From Brachynemurus nebulosus (lineage: Eukaryota; Arthropoda; Insecta; Neuroptera; Myrmeleontidae): DNA of 64,000 nucleotides. The stretch lies in contig JAPWDM010000001.1 of NCBI GenBank assembly GCA_035578155.1, forward strand, positions 73,478,062-73,542,061, in the 5' to 3' direction. Position numbers and translations under genes: made by a program. Below, piece by piece: positions 1-11,948 of the stretch (its first letter is position 1; the number at the start of each line of letters is the position of its first letter). The notes under the pieces were generated by a model, which did not search any database, was not told the origin of the DNA, and saw nothing but the letters and a program-made list of their open reading frames with translations.

Positions 1-35
<35 letters not shown>
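1..35. repeat. (TA)n microsatellite, cut by window edge
   Basis: Pure TA run at the left edge; true length unknown because it continues out of the window. Confidence 0.95.
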
Positions 36-37
<2 letters not shown>

Positions 38-2678
38 TACATAACAAGGTTGTTCTATATAGAGTAGGAACTTAACCCTAATTTTAACAAAAAGCGACCA
101 CGACCGTTCTAGTGGCTGATTTTTCTTTTAATCGATTCAAAATTTAAAAAGGAATAAAAAATTCCAATACTATTTCTTTACCAAATGCCGGCGTCACTGT
201 GAAAAGTTTAAATTAATGAAATAGGTAAGATTACGTGTATAAAATTAATTTTGTATTAGTAGTATTCTATAAGCACAGTTGATATACACCAAGGATTCTT
301 TTTATAATACACGTTTCAAAAATAAAGAAACATATTTCGTAATTTTTTTAAGAAAGAAAGAAATATATTTTTTATTCCTTTTAAGCATGTACTACGAATA
401 TATAATTTGTATACAGAATGTTTCATGTATTAAATATGAAATGCATTTTTGATAAGAAATACATTTACTTTTTTTTATAAAAGTATAAATTTTTAACTGA
501 TTATTAAATATTTTGCACTAAAATGTATTGCAAACAATTATTAAACCTGTATATTCTGAATTTGTATTTAAAAAGAGATATAAATGCATTTCTATCACAT
601 CAGGGTGTATTATAAAAAGAATCATTGCTGTATAAAAGAAATACCCCTGTCGCAGCATCTGCATAACAGCGAATTTCCTCCTATTCTTATTTTAGTTCAA
701 AAAATAATTTTTCAAAAGACTACAAGACATAATAATTAATAACAGTGAGATTCTACGTCCGTTTTTCAGACTTTTGTCTAATACAGACGCCACCTAGAAT
801 TTTTTTTATCTACAAAAACATCAGTCTACAGAATTCAATTCAAATATGTATCACTAACACATACAAATCACATACAAATATGTATGAAAATAATTCAAAT
901 ATGTATCACTAACAATAAATGTTTTAAATGAGTTTAAAAAATCAAAACGATACTGTTTATTAAATTGCGTAAGATCTGACACTGACTATTTAAAAGTGGT
1001 CAAGTGGGAGTAAGCTAGTAAATGCAATGACAGATATGATGAATTTATAAGGATTTTCTTGTACTAGAAAATCTTAAAAATATGGGAACGCGTACTTTTT
1101 TTCGTTGTGTTTTATGGTTTTTCGTTGTGTTTCGTTGTGGTATAACTTTCTTAATATCAAACGGACAACATTCTTCAATATAGCATTTTGAAGTACTTGA
1201 AAAATGGAATATGACAGTGTCAATAACTCAATATGACCATTTTTGAAGATATCCCACTGTAGCATTGGAGGGACGATATATCAACATCTAAAAACATTTC
1301 AGTCCCTTTTTGGTAATCCGGGAAAAACGAAAACACTTTTTAAAATTTTTTTATTGTTAAAATCGAAACGTTCTTTTAAAGAGGGTTAAATTATCATATT
1401 TTATTTACATTAAAATGTTGACACAATCACTCTCTAGTTAACTAGCCTTGGACTTAATATTAGAAAATTGAGAAAAAACACGTTAATTAGATTTTTTTAC
1501 ACAGATTTTATTTGTTATGACTTATGACTGAGTTATAAAATTCAAAAGGATATTTTAAAAATGTTGTGTATGTATGGCTTTCATTAAATAAATTTCAATA
1601 TATTTTCTATTCATTTTAATAGTAGAATGTCCTGATTAGTGGCTATACTTTCGGCTTCGAGCGAATTAGACGAAGATTTTCTTCTAAAACCAACTTTAAT
1701 AATTAATTAAAGAAATAAAAAAAAAATTGGTGGATTTCCTACCTTTCAAATACAATCTTTGTTGTATGTAAAAATTTTATTACATTTTTTCAAAAAATTG
1801 TAAGTAAACTGTAAAATTTTCTTTACAAATATGTTAAAATAGATGAATGTTTCCTTTTAATTTATTTTTAACTCATTTTTAAATGATTCACCTTAAAATT
1901 TTTTAATATTTTTTAATTGAAATTTCATAAAAGAATGTGTCAAAATTTAAAAAAAATTTTTTTGGTAAAAAAAAAATTGAATGTGCAAAATTATTTAATA
2001 CTAGAATGCTCTGTTTATACAATTCTAATCATAACTGTATTGTCAACTGGATAGAAAATTACGTAAAAATATTATTCTTTCAATATGGTTTAACGTAATT
2101 TTTATCCGATTCTAGCAAACTCTTATTAATTTTAGTAAGGTGTCAATATAATCTAAATTCTGACTATATCATATAAAACAAATTTTCTTAGTAATATTCT
2201 TATAAAAAAATGGAATAAATAGATATAAAAACGTATTTAACTGAGAGAAATAAAATATAGCTGAATCGTTAAATTGGATTAAAAAAATCATGACAAGTCA
2301 CTTACAAAGCCTTGTTTTTTAGAATGTAGCATCGAAAAAAATGAGACAGAAAAAAAAAAAGACTGTGAGTGCGAGTGTGATGAAAAATGATTTTTCCAAT
2401 ATATTTTCTAATTTTTCTCAAAAATTAAATAACTTAGAGCAATGGCGTAAAAACATTTTTACGCATACTGCCTTTTACTTTGGCTTGGTGTAAAAAAATT
2501 TTGAAAAATTGATTAATTCTGGCAAAAACTCATTTTGCTGACAAAAAACGCCCGAAAAACCGACTTCTGGGCATCCAACGTGTCTGGCTAACGAACTCAT
2601 CCAACGATTTGGAAAATCGAATTCGCACGCAAAATTTCATAAGCATTGAACGTTTCGTTCGAGTTATCGCGCGGATAC

Positions 2679-2682
<4 letters not shown>
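36..2682. other. Repeat-derived intronic DNA, no gene seen
   Basis: No supportable coding region. Positions 45-130 match, inverted, the stretch at 3395-3480, and 1430-1500 resembles 57005-57070, so at least part is dispersed repeat. The rest is AT-rich DNA with poly-A and poly-T runs. If the PDHB model is right this lies in a PDHB intron or upstream of the gene. Confidence 0.6.

Positions 2683-2757
<75 letters not shown>
2683..2757. repeat. (TA)n microsatellite at a TIR-like junction
   Basis: About 37 TA units. It directly abuts the 45-bp sequence at 2757-2800, which recurs inverted at 8822-8867 next to another short TA run. Confidence 0.95.
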
Positions 2758-2760
<3 letters not shown>

Positions 2761-4660
2761 TTTAGTGAATATCATTTTCGTATTCTAGGGACCTCAGAAC
2801 ATATTTCTGTTATGGTCCCGGGCTTAGGTCGCGGCATGACACCTGCTGTAATAGCGTATTTCCAGTTTTGGAAATTCGCTAAAAATTATAACATTTTTTT
2901 TAGAGAAAAAAGTATTGACAAATATAATATTTTAGAATGAATACGTAAACTAAAATCAAAAATTTATAAAAATACTTGTCCAATTATTTATTTTTATCAA
3001 TTTTTAGCATTGAATCCGTGGTTTAATCAAAAAAAGTATTTGAATTTTACTAGCCGCCTACCCGATGGCATTTCCCATTGACAACACCTTTTTATTAGGT
3101 ACACACTTTCTGCTCACTTTTAATGTTTTTCAAAAGCCTAAATCAATATCCACGTTTCTAACTTCAAAAATGACGAAGTTCCTATACAAACTTTCATTTC
3201 CTGCTTTAATCCCTTAGGGAATAAATTTCCAGAAACGTTTACACAACTGACTTTTATTTATAAATAGAAGCCTAAACGCCAATTTTCATATCTCCTATGC
3301 TAAATTTCGTCCTTCTAACCCCAACGGTTTAGGCTGTGTGTTGTCAGTCAGTCAGTGTTAGAAATTTATTAAGTAGATTTTAAATTCTACATCGATTAAA
3401 AAAAAACCAGCCACTAGAACGCTCGTGGTTACTTTTTCAATTTCTAAGCATCTTTTTAAGGGTAAGTTCCTAGCCTAATATGGGAGGTTCACAAAATCTA
3501 TTTTTACAATGTTGAAAATTTGGATAGGGGAGGCAAGGGGAATGAGCCTTCAAAAATGCTTCATTTTAAATTCGTTGCTTAGAAATATTTATGTATTATA
3601 TAATATGTCTAGTATTTGCTTGTCATTGATAAATTATTGTTTTTTAAATGTTTTTACCTTAATTTTACCACAAATAATTTAAAAACATTTTGTTATCTGC
3701 ACAGTACATAAATTTTATTTAAAAGTAGGTATTTAACACTTTATTTTTCTATCCTATAAATTTATGAGCACAGAGTTGTATTTAAAGATACTAGCAATAT
3801 TGCACTTTTTGTCATATTTTCATTTTCTAAAAATATTATCTGTTTAAGCAGATTTTTTTTTTTGTTTTCGTTAACGTAGTTGCTCTGAGATAGTCAGATA
3901 CAAAAGTATATCACAAAAAAATTTCTTTTATCAAAAATTAAATAGTGTATTAATAATCTTCAGTGATTATATTTGTGTACCACTTGTTTTTTTTTCATTT
4001 CCGCGCGCTTATGTTGTAGCAATATAAAAACATTGTTGAAAAAGCGTTATAAAAAAGTTGTAAAATGATGTTTATAAATTATATTTCAGAAACGGCGTGG
4101 TGAATAATTTTTATTATATGGTTTGTAACTTTCTATTTTATAACATTAAATTTTTATCAAATTCCTTTGACACGTTTTCATTTTATTCAAAAAAATAGAG
4201 TTTTCCCATAAGAGCCCGTGTTAAATTTACAAAACTTTGAAATAGTTTTTTTCAAAATTGTGGTGGTCAATTTTTTTTCGGTGTGAGCTCGTACTATTGG
4301 TATTAAATTAAATAAACACCTAGAGAAGTTTCGTTAAAATCCTTTGAAAAAATCGTTTTATCGATCAACTACCTTAACTTTCAAAATGTTACGTATTTTA
4401 ATTGGATAATTTAAATAAAATTCAGTTTTTTTTTCTCTAATTTTTAAATAGAAAAAAATTTAAATATGGCCCTGTACTGTGTAAATGCGCTTTAGAGCTA
4501 GTCAATTTTATAACCTTCCATATTATAGAACAATTTTGCATACATAATACGTTATCTCTTCCCGACAGTAAATTTTAGAAGTTTGACACGTGGTATTTTG
4601 AAAACTAAGATATCGAAAAAAATTTATTTGACTTTTATTGTTCTAAATAATAAACAAATT

Positions 4661-4749
4661 AATATTTTACTTCGCAAAAATACCACTTTTATTTTGAAAC
4701 AATATTGTCAGTTTCAAAATAAAAGTGGTATTTTGCGAAGTAAAATATT
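4661..4749. repeat. Near-perfect short-loop inverted repeat (MITE-like hairpin)
   Basis: Arms of about 40 bp (4661-4700 and 4711-4749) are complementary apart from one A/T indel, with a 10-base loop. The palindrome lies in AT-rich DNA with no gene around it. A transcript would fold into one long duplex. Confidence 0.85.
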
Positions 4750-5057
4750 TGCTTATTATTTACAAATATCGAATACCATAAAGTAACGCTCAAATCTATT
4801 AATTTTATTGTTCTATTCATCGAGTTTTATAAGAAACTGCTTTTAGTTTTTGTCGTCATGGTAACAGAAACCGTTTTATAAATAATTCCTATATTGAAAG
4901 AATTAAAAAATACACTTCCAGTTCGAGACAACAAAAATCTGTTTAAGGAACTTCTTAGATCATACAAAGTATGCAAGAAAAATTTCAGCTTTGTCGGATG
5001 ACAGTAGTTTTCGAAACTCCAGTCATCTCGGAAACTATAAGAGACAGAAAAAGAGTT

Positions 5058-5085
5058 ATAATAATAATAGTATTATAATAATAAT

Positions 5086-5158
<73 letters not shown>
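5058..5158. repeat. (TAA)n microsatellite, upstream side of an R4-type insertion
   Basis: About 30 TAA/ATA units with a few interruptions. The retrotransposon coding sequence starts right at its 3' edge, so the array is the likely insertion target. Confidence 0.95.
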
Positions 5159-5159
<1 letters not shown>

Positions 5160-6375
5160 GCTAGCTATACAAGATCAAGTAATTCATACAAAGAATTACT
5201 CAAAATACATACTTCGTGACTCGTCAATAACATCTGACTCATGCCGGAGATGCCATTCCAAACCTGAAACGATCCAACACATCACAGCTGCCTGTACTCA
5301 GCTCGCTCAGTCCGAATACAAACACCGTCACGACCAGGTTGGCAAAATCATATATCAGAAACTAGCGGTTAAGCACCACCTTATAACCGATAAAACACCT
5401 TACTACAAGCTCACACCAAAAGTAGTAGCGGAGAATGACTCCTGTAGACTTTACTGGGATCGGTCGATTATTACAGATAAGACCATAAATCATAATCGAC
5501 CAGATATCACCTTCGTAATGAAAAACACTAAGACAACCTATCTGATCGATATTGCGGTTCCAAATACACACAACTTACAAAAAACACACGCAGTTAAATT
5601 GGATAAATACACTGACCTCGCAGCCGAAATAAAACAACAATGGCGAATGGAACATGTCCACATCGTTCCAATAGTGCTCAGTGCCACCGGGGTCATTCCA
5701 CACACACTACATAATAGTTTGAGCCTCTTGGGTCTCCCAAAATACACATATGTCACTATGCAAAAGGCAGTGATCATAAACACGTGTCGTATAGTACGGA
5801 AGTTCCTCAGTAATACGAATCCGACTGCGATATGTGAAAGCACAAGACCTGCTTCTACTCCATCTGAGCCTTCTACAGTGAGCGAACAATACACTGACAC
5901 TCATCCTACTGACACACAACACACATACATAAACACACAATACACTAACACTGAAAGACAAACACTTAACACACATACAGATCCAGATTCGTCTGATGGA
6001 GAGGGGGGATCGAACAACTGCCGCACTGTCACTGTTACCGCTCTGGTGCACAATCCTCCCCAATTCAATAACACACAAGGTCCGTCAACCTCTGTACCAT
6101 CTAAACGCGCAGTTCCAGGAACACCCGATCTTAATGAGCAATTTGATGAACCAGAAAACATCTACACCAAGAAACGTAAAATAGAAAGACACATCCACAC
6201 ACATACACAAACACACACACAAACACAAACAGTCCTTTCCCTTCCCTCTGTCCCTACTCCTACCTACCATCTGAGGACACGAAAACGAACTAGGCTTTCA
6301 CAGCCCTCTGTCATTGAGCCAACATCTACGCTCCCACAAAAGTCTCGCCGTACGACCCAGTGTACACCAAAATAG
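5158..6375 (+). pseudogene. C-terminal part of an RLE-type non-LTR retrotransposon protein (R4/Dong-like), family 1
   Basis: Open frame of 405 codons with no reverse transcriptase, so it is a 5'-truncated copy. Residues 29-46 form a C-x2-C-x8-H-x4-C zinc knuckle (C29, C32, H41, C46), followed by HRHDQV. The restriction-like endonuclease follows: RPD at 114-116, D131 in LIDIAVP, and K147/K150-Y151 in a KLDKYTDL block. This order (knuckle then PD-D-K nuclease) is that of R2/R4-group elements, which nick the target to prime reverse transcription. Residues from about 215 on form a low-complexity Ser/Thr/His tail, rich in TH and TQ repeats, with a basic patch near residue 375 that I do not recognise. 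The apparent ATG is made by the TAA-array junction and is not a real start. It differs clearly in sequence from the family at 33-36 kb. Confidence 0.8.
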
Positions 6376-6582
6376 ACGAATAACACCTCGTTTCAAGTAG
6401 CAATAACAACAATATAGGGAGTGATGTGACAAACCCGTCCGTGAATGTACTACGGTACTTTTACGGATTGGTTTGGCACATTACCCTTCCGCAGAGCCTA
6501 ATACCTTGCATAATGCCGGTATAGGTGAATGTTACCCAGTACTGTCCTACTGAGTAGTGAGCGCCAGGTTGGCGTAAAAGTC
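5159..6582 (+). mobile_element. 5'-truncated R4/Dong-type retrotransposon, family 1
   Basis: Spans the truncated ORF plus about 205 bases of 3' UTR, which ends at the (TAA)n starting near 6583. TAA repeats on both sides fit target-site insertion into a TAA microsatellite, a known preference in the Dong lineage. No poly(A) tail is present. Confidence 0.75.
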
Positions 6583-6609
6583 TATAATAATAATAATAAT
6601 AATAATAAA
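6583..6609. repeat. (TAA)n spacer between two retrotransposon tails
   Basis: About 9 TAA units separate the 3' end of family 1 from the 5'-truncated start of a family 2 copy. Confidence 0.95.
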
Positions 6610-7220
6610 CCGCTAATAAGCCTGATGTTGTGCTCCAAGATTTAACATCTCAGACTATGTATGTTATCGAGTTCTTTGCTCCGGCGGAAACTAACATAGT
6701 CGAAAAGGAGGAGCAAAAAAGGATTAAATATCAAGATCTAATACACGAACTGAGACAACTGTACCCAGGTTATACTGTCCACTTGGTCGTACTTATAATC
6801 GGATGTCTGGGGGGTATGCATAACTCCTTTGTGCGCAACTTAAATATCATTCCGGCTTGTAGATCTCACGCCAACATGTTAGCGGCGTCAATGCAGAAAA
6901 CAGTTATTATCGGGACGCTTCGCATGCTTCGGTTCGACGAGACGACCTTTTCCAGGAGTTCATGAACATCTTTGAACGCCCATGCCCCGTTTAGAGCGGA
7001 TCCTCGAACATCCATTGGACCTGCCCTCGAATCTCCCACTGTTTGTGTCTTGCAGCGAGGTTCGGGGATTCATTAGGTAGGGAGGACCAGGAAGGGGATG
7101 CTGTATGACGGACATTACGTACCTGACTTTGAAGTACCTGACCTGGTACGCTGCACGGACACTTTTTCCTCCGCCTGGGGGTTTTTGAAGTGCAGTCGCG
7201 TTTATTTCGTTAAATCTTAA
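6610..7220 (+). mobile_element. 5'-truncated R4/Dong-type copy, family 2
   Basis: Near-identical to 35884-36483: it begins in the endonuclease coding region and runs through the same 3' UTR, which ends in the GAAGTGCAGTCGCG motif, followed by (TAA)n. The frame 6630-6965 encodes the end of the nuclease (IEFFAPAE, then EQKRIKYQDL) to the stop. Only scattered substitutions separate it from the longer copy, so this is a recent family. It is too short to be active. Confidence 0.85.
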
Positions 7221-7241
7221 AATAATAATAATAATAATAAT
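7221..7241. repeat. (TAA)n downstream of family 2 tail
   Basis: About 7 TAA units directly after the retrotransposon 3' end. Confidence 0.9.
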
Positions 7242-7869
7242 CAGGTTTAACGTCCGTTTTCAGACAACAGTCTATAACAGAATTTAACTAACTTTTTCTG
7301 TTACAGAAAAATAATTTAAATTGACAAAATTTCACTCCTTAAAAGGCCATTCTTATAGGAGTATTTACCCGAAATATTTCTATGTAACTGCTTTGACATG
7401 TCAAATTTTAATCATCTAGAATCTAGATGGAGGAACCTTATATTCAGTTCTTAAATAATTGAATTAACTTTTAAAACTTTTTAACGTTCTCTATCCACGG
7501 ACGTATTCACAGTAAAAATTTGAGGTCTTGTCTCAATACACATTTTTTTTTTATTTGTTTCTAAAGGAGAATAAATAAGTTAATTACGAAAAAAAGGTAC
7601 TTGACAGTAGTTGTAAAAAGATCTATTTTAACTTTTAAGTAATTATTTTACTAAAGTACAGGATATTAAAAATTTTAAAAATATAAAAATTTTAATTATT
7701 AAAATTACAGAATTCACGCTTATTCAATTACAAAATGACGTAATCAGAAACAACAATCAGAAACAGTTTATGTCACAGACCAGTGTAATCATTATTATTT
7801 TGAAGTTATATATCAAAATTTAGTTAAAGTATTAAGTGTAGGATTTCTCTTTTTGTTACTAATCATTTT
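7242..7869. other. AT-rich stretch without a gene
   Basis: I see no coding signal. A run near 7246-7290 resembles 745-790 (shared ACGTCCGTTTT and CAGAC words), suggesting an old dispersed repeat. Confidence 0.5.
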
Positions 7870-9167
7870 ATTATAATCTACTTAATAAATTTCTAACACT
7901 GACTGATTGACAGACAACGCACAGCCTAAGCCGTTGGGTTTAGAAAAATGAAATTTTGCATAGGAGTTCCCTATGTAACGTAGGTGAGCACTAATAAAGG
8001 ATTTTTGAAAATTCGTTCCCTAAGTGGGTTTAATAGGGGACGAAAATTTGTATGTAAATTCGTTATTTTTGAAGTTAGTGGTATTAGATCGGGAGGCGGT
8101 AATAAGAAAGTGTTTATCCATCGATTTAAAGAAAATTTCATTTTTCATCTAATAGTTTACCATTCGGAGTTACTAAAATGCTTTGTCGGCCAGACCATCT
8201 GTTGTCCGGTTACGCGGGCCGACCTCGAAAAGTCGTCAAAGATGATTTGAAGGTCAAAAATATTTACTCAATTAGCTCTGTAACCGCGAGTCTGACAAAA
8301 ATTTTGTAAGAAATTTTTTTGTAGATTATATAATTATCTATAACTTTTATTTGAAACATTTTGGCGAAAAATTAATATTTAAGAAATTATTGTAAAAAAA
8401 GCAAATTAGCCAAAGCGTAAGAAACTTTCAACCCATATAACTTTTCTATTTTGCATCCAAATAGAAACGTGCTTCTTAGCTTTTTTGTAGAGCATTTTCT
8501 AATAAATAATTTTATCTAGTTAGTTTTTTAATTCGGTATCTGTTTGCCCGTTTTAAACACAGCGAAAGTGGAGAAATAAGGTATAAAGCTACAGAAAATA
8601 TTGCAAAATATCGTTAAATTTTCACTTTGAAGAAATTCTAGTTTGATAGTATATTAGCGTAGGCCTTTACATTACTATTAAAATTAATAAACAAAAAAAA
8701 ATCATATAAAAAAAGAGTTGATTAAAACAGTTATTCGAGATCGAAAACCCCGAATATGTTTCTTTTCCAAGTATCTCCTTTTCTGTTGGTCGTCCAAGAA
8801 TTATTATAATAACAAAATTTGTTTTTGAGGTCCCTAGAATACGAAAATGATATTCACTAAAATTTGTATATATATACAGTTAGGTGCAAAACTGAGTCAA
8901 CCAATATAAGTTTTGGATATTTGTACTTCTTGAATATATTATAAACCTTACAATCAAAACAATATTTATATAACTGAAAAGTACATTTATTGATACATAA
9001 AGTTATAAACTTAATTTAGCTTAAAAGCCTATTTTAGAATAAAATAATCATAATGACCTTTGGTTCACTTTTGCACCACTTGTAGCGAGCATCAAATAAT
9101 TAAACTTTAATATTATGTCCACAGACCTTTTGCCTTTCTAACAGCATGTGATCGTTTTTTAACACTT

Positions 9168-10028
9168 CTAACAAGTTTTTTCGCAGTAATCAGGTGACGC
9201 TTCGTACCACTGTTCCTGTACATCTTCCCATAAAACATCTAAATTTGACGGAGGTGATTCATATTCATTCAAAAGTTTATTCTTCAGATATGACCATAAT
9301 TTTTCAAGAGGATTGAGATCAGGACTTAGAGGTGGCCACATCAGGATTTTGAATTTTTGTTTACTTAACCAATTTTTTACTAATTTCGAGGTATGTTTCG
9401 GACCGTTGTCATGTTGAAATATTATTTTATCTTCTGGATAGGGTATGTTTTCGACTGTTTCTGTTAAATATATCCTGGGAATATTATAGTACAATTTTCT
9501 GTTCATATTACCATCAATCCTATGAATTAGCCCTTCAGCAAATGCTGAAAAACAGCCTCACAACTTGATGTTACCACCACCACGCTTTATCGTTTGAATG
9601 TAATCCTTTGGTTGTCTTGATTCTTTAGTTCTTTTCCAATTCCACCGGCGAGCATCTGTACTGTATCTATTAATTTTAGTCGCATCTGACCAAATCACCT
9701 TCATTCAATCATCATCATCCCATTTTATATATTGTTTTATAAAGAAATTTTCTGGCTTTAATATTTTTTTAGTGAGAAGTGGTCTCTTTTTTCTTTCGAC
9801 AGCTCGGAACTTTGCGGAATGTAATGCCCGACGAACTGTCCACTTATTTACTGACTTGCCAACGTCTTTCTGTAAAAGTTTGGTTGCCTCAGAAACCGAA
9901 GATGCTTCACCGGTAGCTAAATATCGAATAACTCTTCTAACATCCTCTCCTGATAGTTTTTTTTTCCGACCATCAACATTTTTCTCGATTAGTAAATTGT
10001 ATAAGTATAATAAGTAATAAATGTAGCT
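9168..10028 (-). pseudogene. Tc1-like DDE transposase, two nonsense codons
   Basis: One continuous minus-strand frame encodes an HTH region (DGRKKKLS, then RRVIRYL, then WTVRRAL), then the catalytic core: first Asp in VIWSDATK, second Asp in IIFQHDNGPKH, and DLNPLEKLW with the final Glu. Family proteins are about 340 residues; this frame is about 287 codons and has no start Met, so the N-terminal DNA-binding part is incomplete. In-frame TGA codons at 9705-9707 (just before MKVIW) and 9558-9560 (before GCFSAF) both sit where the family normally has Trp, as expected from TGG to TGA decay. The usual WSDET motif reads WSDAT. The transposase is therefore not functional. Confidence 0.9.
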
Positions 10029-10240
10029 TTATTCATTAGCTATGGCACGCTGATTTAAACTGAGAATAAGTCGACGCTGTATTCTTTGTTTAGACTACAC
10101 TCAATCTATATGGACATATTTTTATCGCGTAGAACACTCTGTGTCAGCACAAATAGAAATGTGGTGCAAAACTGAGTCAAAGAAAAAGGATTAACGCATA
10201 TTCAAAATAAATAGATATGTATACAAATTAATATCTGTTA

Positions 10241-10696
10241 AGCGGGTTCTACACGATGCTACGAACGTTCCTTCCAACGTTCGATCGAACGTTTGAGGCA
10301 ATTAAGTTCGATAGTTGATGCGACGAATGTATCTGCTACACGGTGAATCGAATGTTTGATCCAATACGAATGATGATGTGTTGGTACTCAGTGGACAACG
10401 CTGTTATCTGTCTGATGTTATCTCTAATGTTATACACTGATGTTGTCTCTCTTCACATGAACGAGTCGTGCAGCTGCTGAGTCGAACCAACCAACGCAAC
10501 CAACATTGACCTTCAAACGTTCGAAGCATCCCTTTGACTCGGTGCAAGAATACCGACATCGAACGGGACACGACCAAATGCGAACGTTTGACGCTCGACA
10601 TTGGACACTCGTAGGTTCGAACAACGGCTACACGATGCTATGAACCATCCAACGTCGAATGTTGGAAGGTGTTCGTAGCATCGTGTAGCAGCGGCT
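10241..10696. mobile_element. PIF/Harbinger-type MITE
   Basis: 456 bp flanked by TTA (10238-10240 and 10697-10699), the 3-bp target duplication of this superfamily. The ends share ACACGATGCTACGAAC in inverted orientation and carry ACGTTCGA-rich subterminal repeats. There is no coding capacity. It is inserted inside the Tc1-like element, so it is the younger of the two. Confidence 0.85.
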
Positions 10697-10814
10697 TTAA
10701 GTAGCTGGCTGTCTATAGTTATTAAAAATAAACTTTTTCAAGAAGGATTATTATTAAAATTTACTTTCCAAATAATTTCGAAATATTATGAGGTTGGTTC
10801 AGTTTTGCACCTAA

Positions 10815-10817
<3 letters not shown>

Positions 10818-10872
<55 letters not shown>

Positions 10873-10879
10873 ATATGTA

Positions 10880-10968
<89 letters not shown>

Positions 10969-10973
10969 ATATG

Positions 10974-11059
<86 letters not shown>
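10818..11059. repeat. Compound (TA)n array with TATG interruptions
   Basis: Longest TA array of the window (about 240 bp), with GTATATGTATAT-type variants in the middle. It fills the gap between the right end of the Tc1-like element and the left end of the next TA-target element. Confidence 0.95.
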
Positions 11060-11060
<1 letters not shown>

Positions 11061-11910
11061 TAGCGGAAACAACAATAAAAAAAAATTCCCATTTTTTAGC
11101 GATTTTTCGAATGGCTGTATCTTTGTTAAAAATGGTCGTATCGGAGTCGTAAGCACAGCAATTTAAAGCTTGAAGTTTCTAATTTTGAAATCTTTCAACT
11201 AAAAAATTTTCAAAGCTACGTGTATCGCTCAATCCTAATAAATACACTGAAAAAAATTTTTCGAAAATTTTTTTTTTTTTTTTTGGTTCACGCATTTGAA
11301 AAAAAATTTCCCGATTTAACCACCACATAGGCCGGATAAATTATTAATTTAGCTTTAATTTGCTTTTTTGAAGGCCTTAATATGACCACTGCTCGCTGAG
11401 ATATAGGACTAGGACTTTGAATGGAAAAGGATCATTTCGTCTGACCATCGATATTTCAGCAACCAATGATCGCACAGAAAATTGGAGATGGGTTTTAAAA
11501 ACTCGATTAAATTTGCTACAATGATTAGCCATTGTTTTTTCGAAAAAAATTTTTTCCATGCTCCACATGAATTTGAAAAATCAAGAAAAAATGGGCTTTT
11601 AGTAGCTTTTTGGAAAATCGATCGCTGAATAAAAAATATCGAGAAAACCATTAATGTTAAGTGTGCCTTTTACAGTTCAATATACCCACAAAAACCCTAC
11701 CGAGTTTCAATTTAATCCATCCAGCCGTTTTTTTGTTTCATTCGATTGAATTTTTGAAAAAATTAAAGTAGGTATCATTTTTTTGGTATCAAACTTTTAT
11801 AATCTTGAACAAAATGAAAAAAAAATTGTCTCAGCTTTTTTCACATTTTTATCAATAACAGTTTTTAAATTTATAAAAAAAAGAAAATTTCTTAGAAAAT
11901 TTTCAAATTT
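11060..11910. mobile_element. CTAGCGGAAAC-type TA-target element, one end missing
   Basis: Begins CTAGCGGAAACAA after a TA and matches, inverted, the body of the complete copy at 24703-25758, including the conserved block around 11330-11560. It breaks off in the AT-rich centre before the second TIR. No ORF is supported; similar coding-like frames recur between copies only because the DNA is conserved. Confidence 0.75.
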
Positions 11911-11948
11911 TGTTTGTATTTATACATACACCAATATTCAGCGAAAGC

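Larger units (their letters stand above)
2758..8868. mobile_element. Long inverted-arm element with invaded centre
   Basis: The outer 45 bp (2757-2800) is repeated inverted at 8822-8867. Inside it, 3050-3410 is a diverged inverted match to 7870-8110, including a stretch with tandem GTCA repeats near 3345 whose counterpart lies near 7900. TA runs lie just outside both ends. I read this as an old TIR or foldback element whose middle was later opened by retrotransposons (5.1-7.2 kb). No transposase of its own is visible. The boundaries are inferred, and the arms could instead be two separate copies in opposite orientation. Confidence 0.35.
8877..10817. mobile_element. Tc1/mariner-type transposon (1.94 kb, decayed)
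   Basis: Terminal inverted repeats start CAGTTAGGTGCAAAACTGA at 8877 and, on the other strand, at 10817; both are bordered by the TA dinucleotide expected as target duplication. Each end also has a second, inward copy of the TIR core in the opposite direction: 9060-9079 (minus) and 10161-10180 (plus). This gives four binding-site-like words per element. A transposase pseudogene lies on the minus strand and a Harbinger MITE sits in the right subterminal region. The right end abuts a 240-bp (TA)n array. Confidence 0.9.

Noticed and set aside
2530..2775. Open frames made of Tyr-Ile or Ile-His repeats (here and at 10805-11156, 27309-27520, 53122-53396, 61272-61572 and others)
   Set aside because: They are translations of (TA)n arrays on either strand, open only because TATATA has no stop in these frames.
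5538..6270. Several minus-strand frames opposite the family 1 retrotransposon ORF
   Set aside because: Shadows of the real plus-strand frame; Cys/Val-rich composition comes from ACACAC repeats read in reverse.
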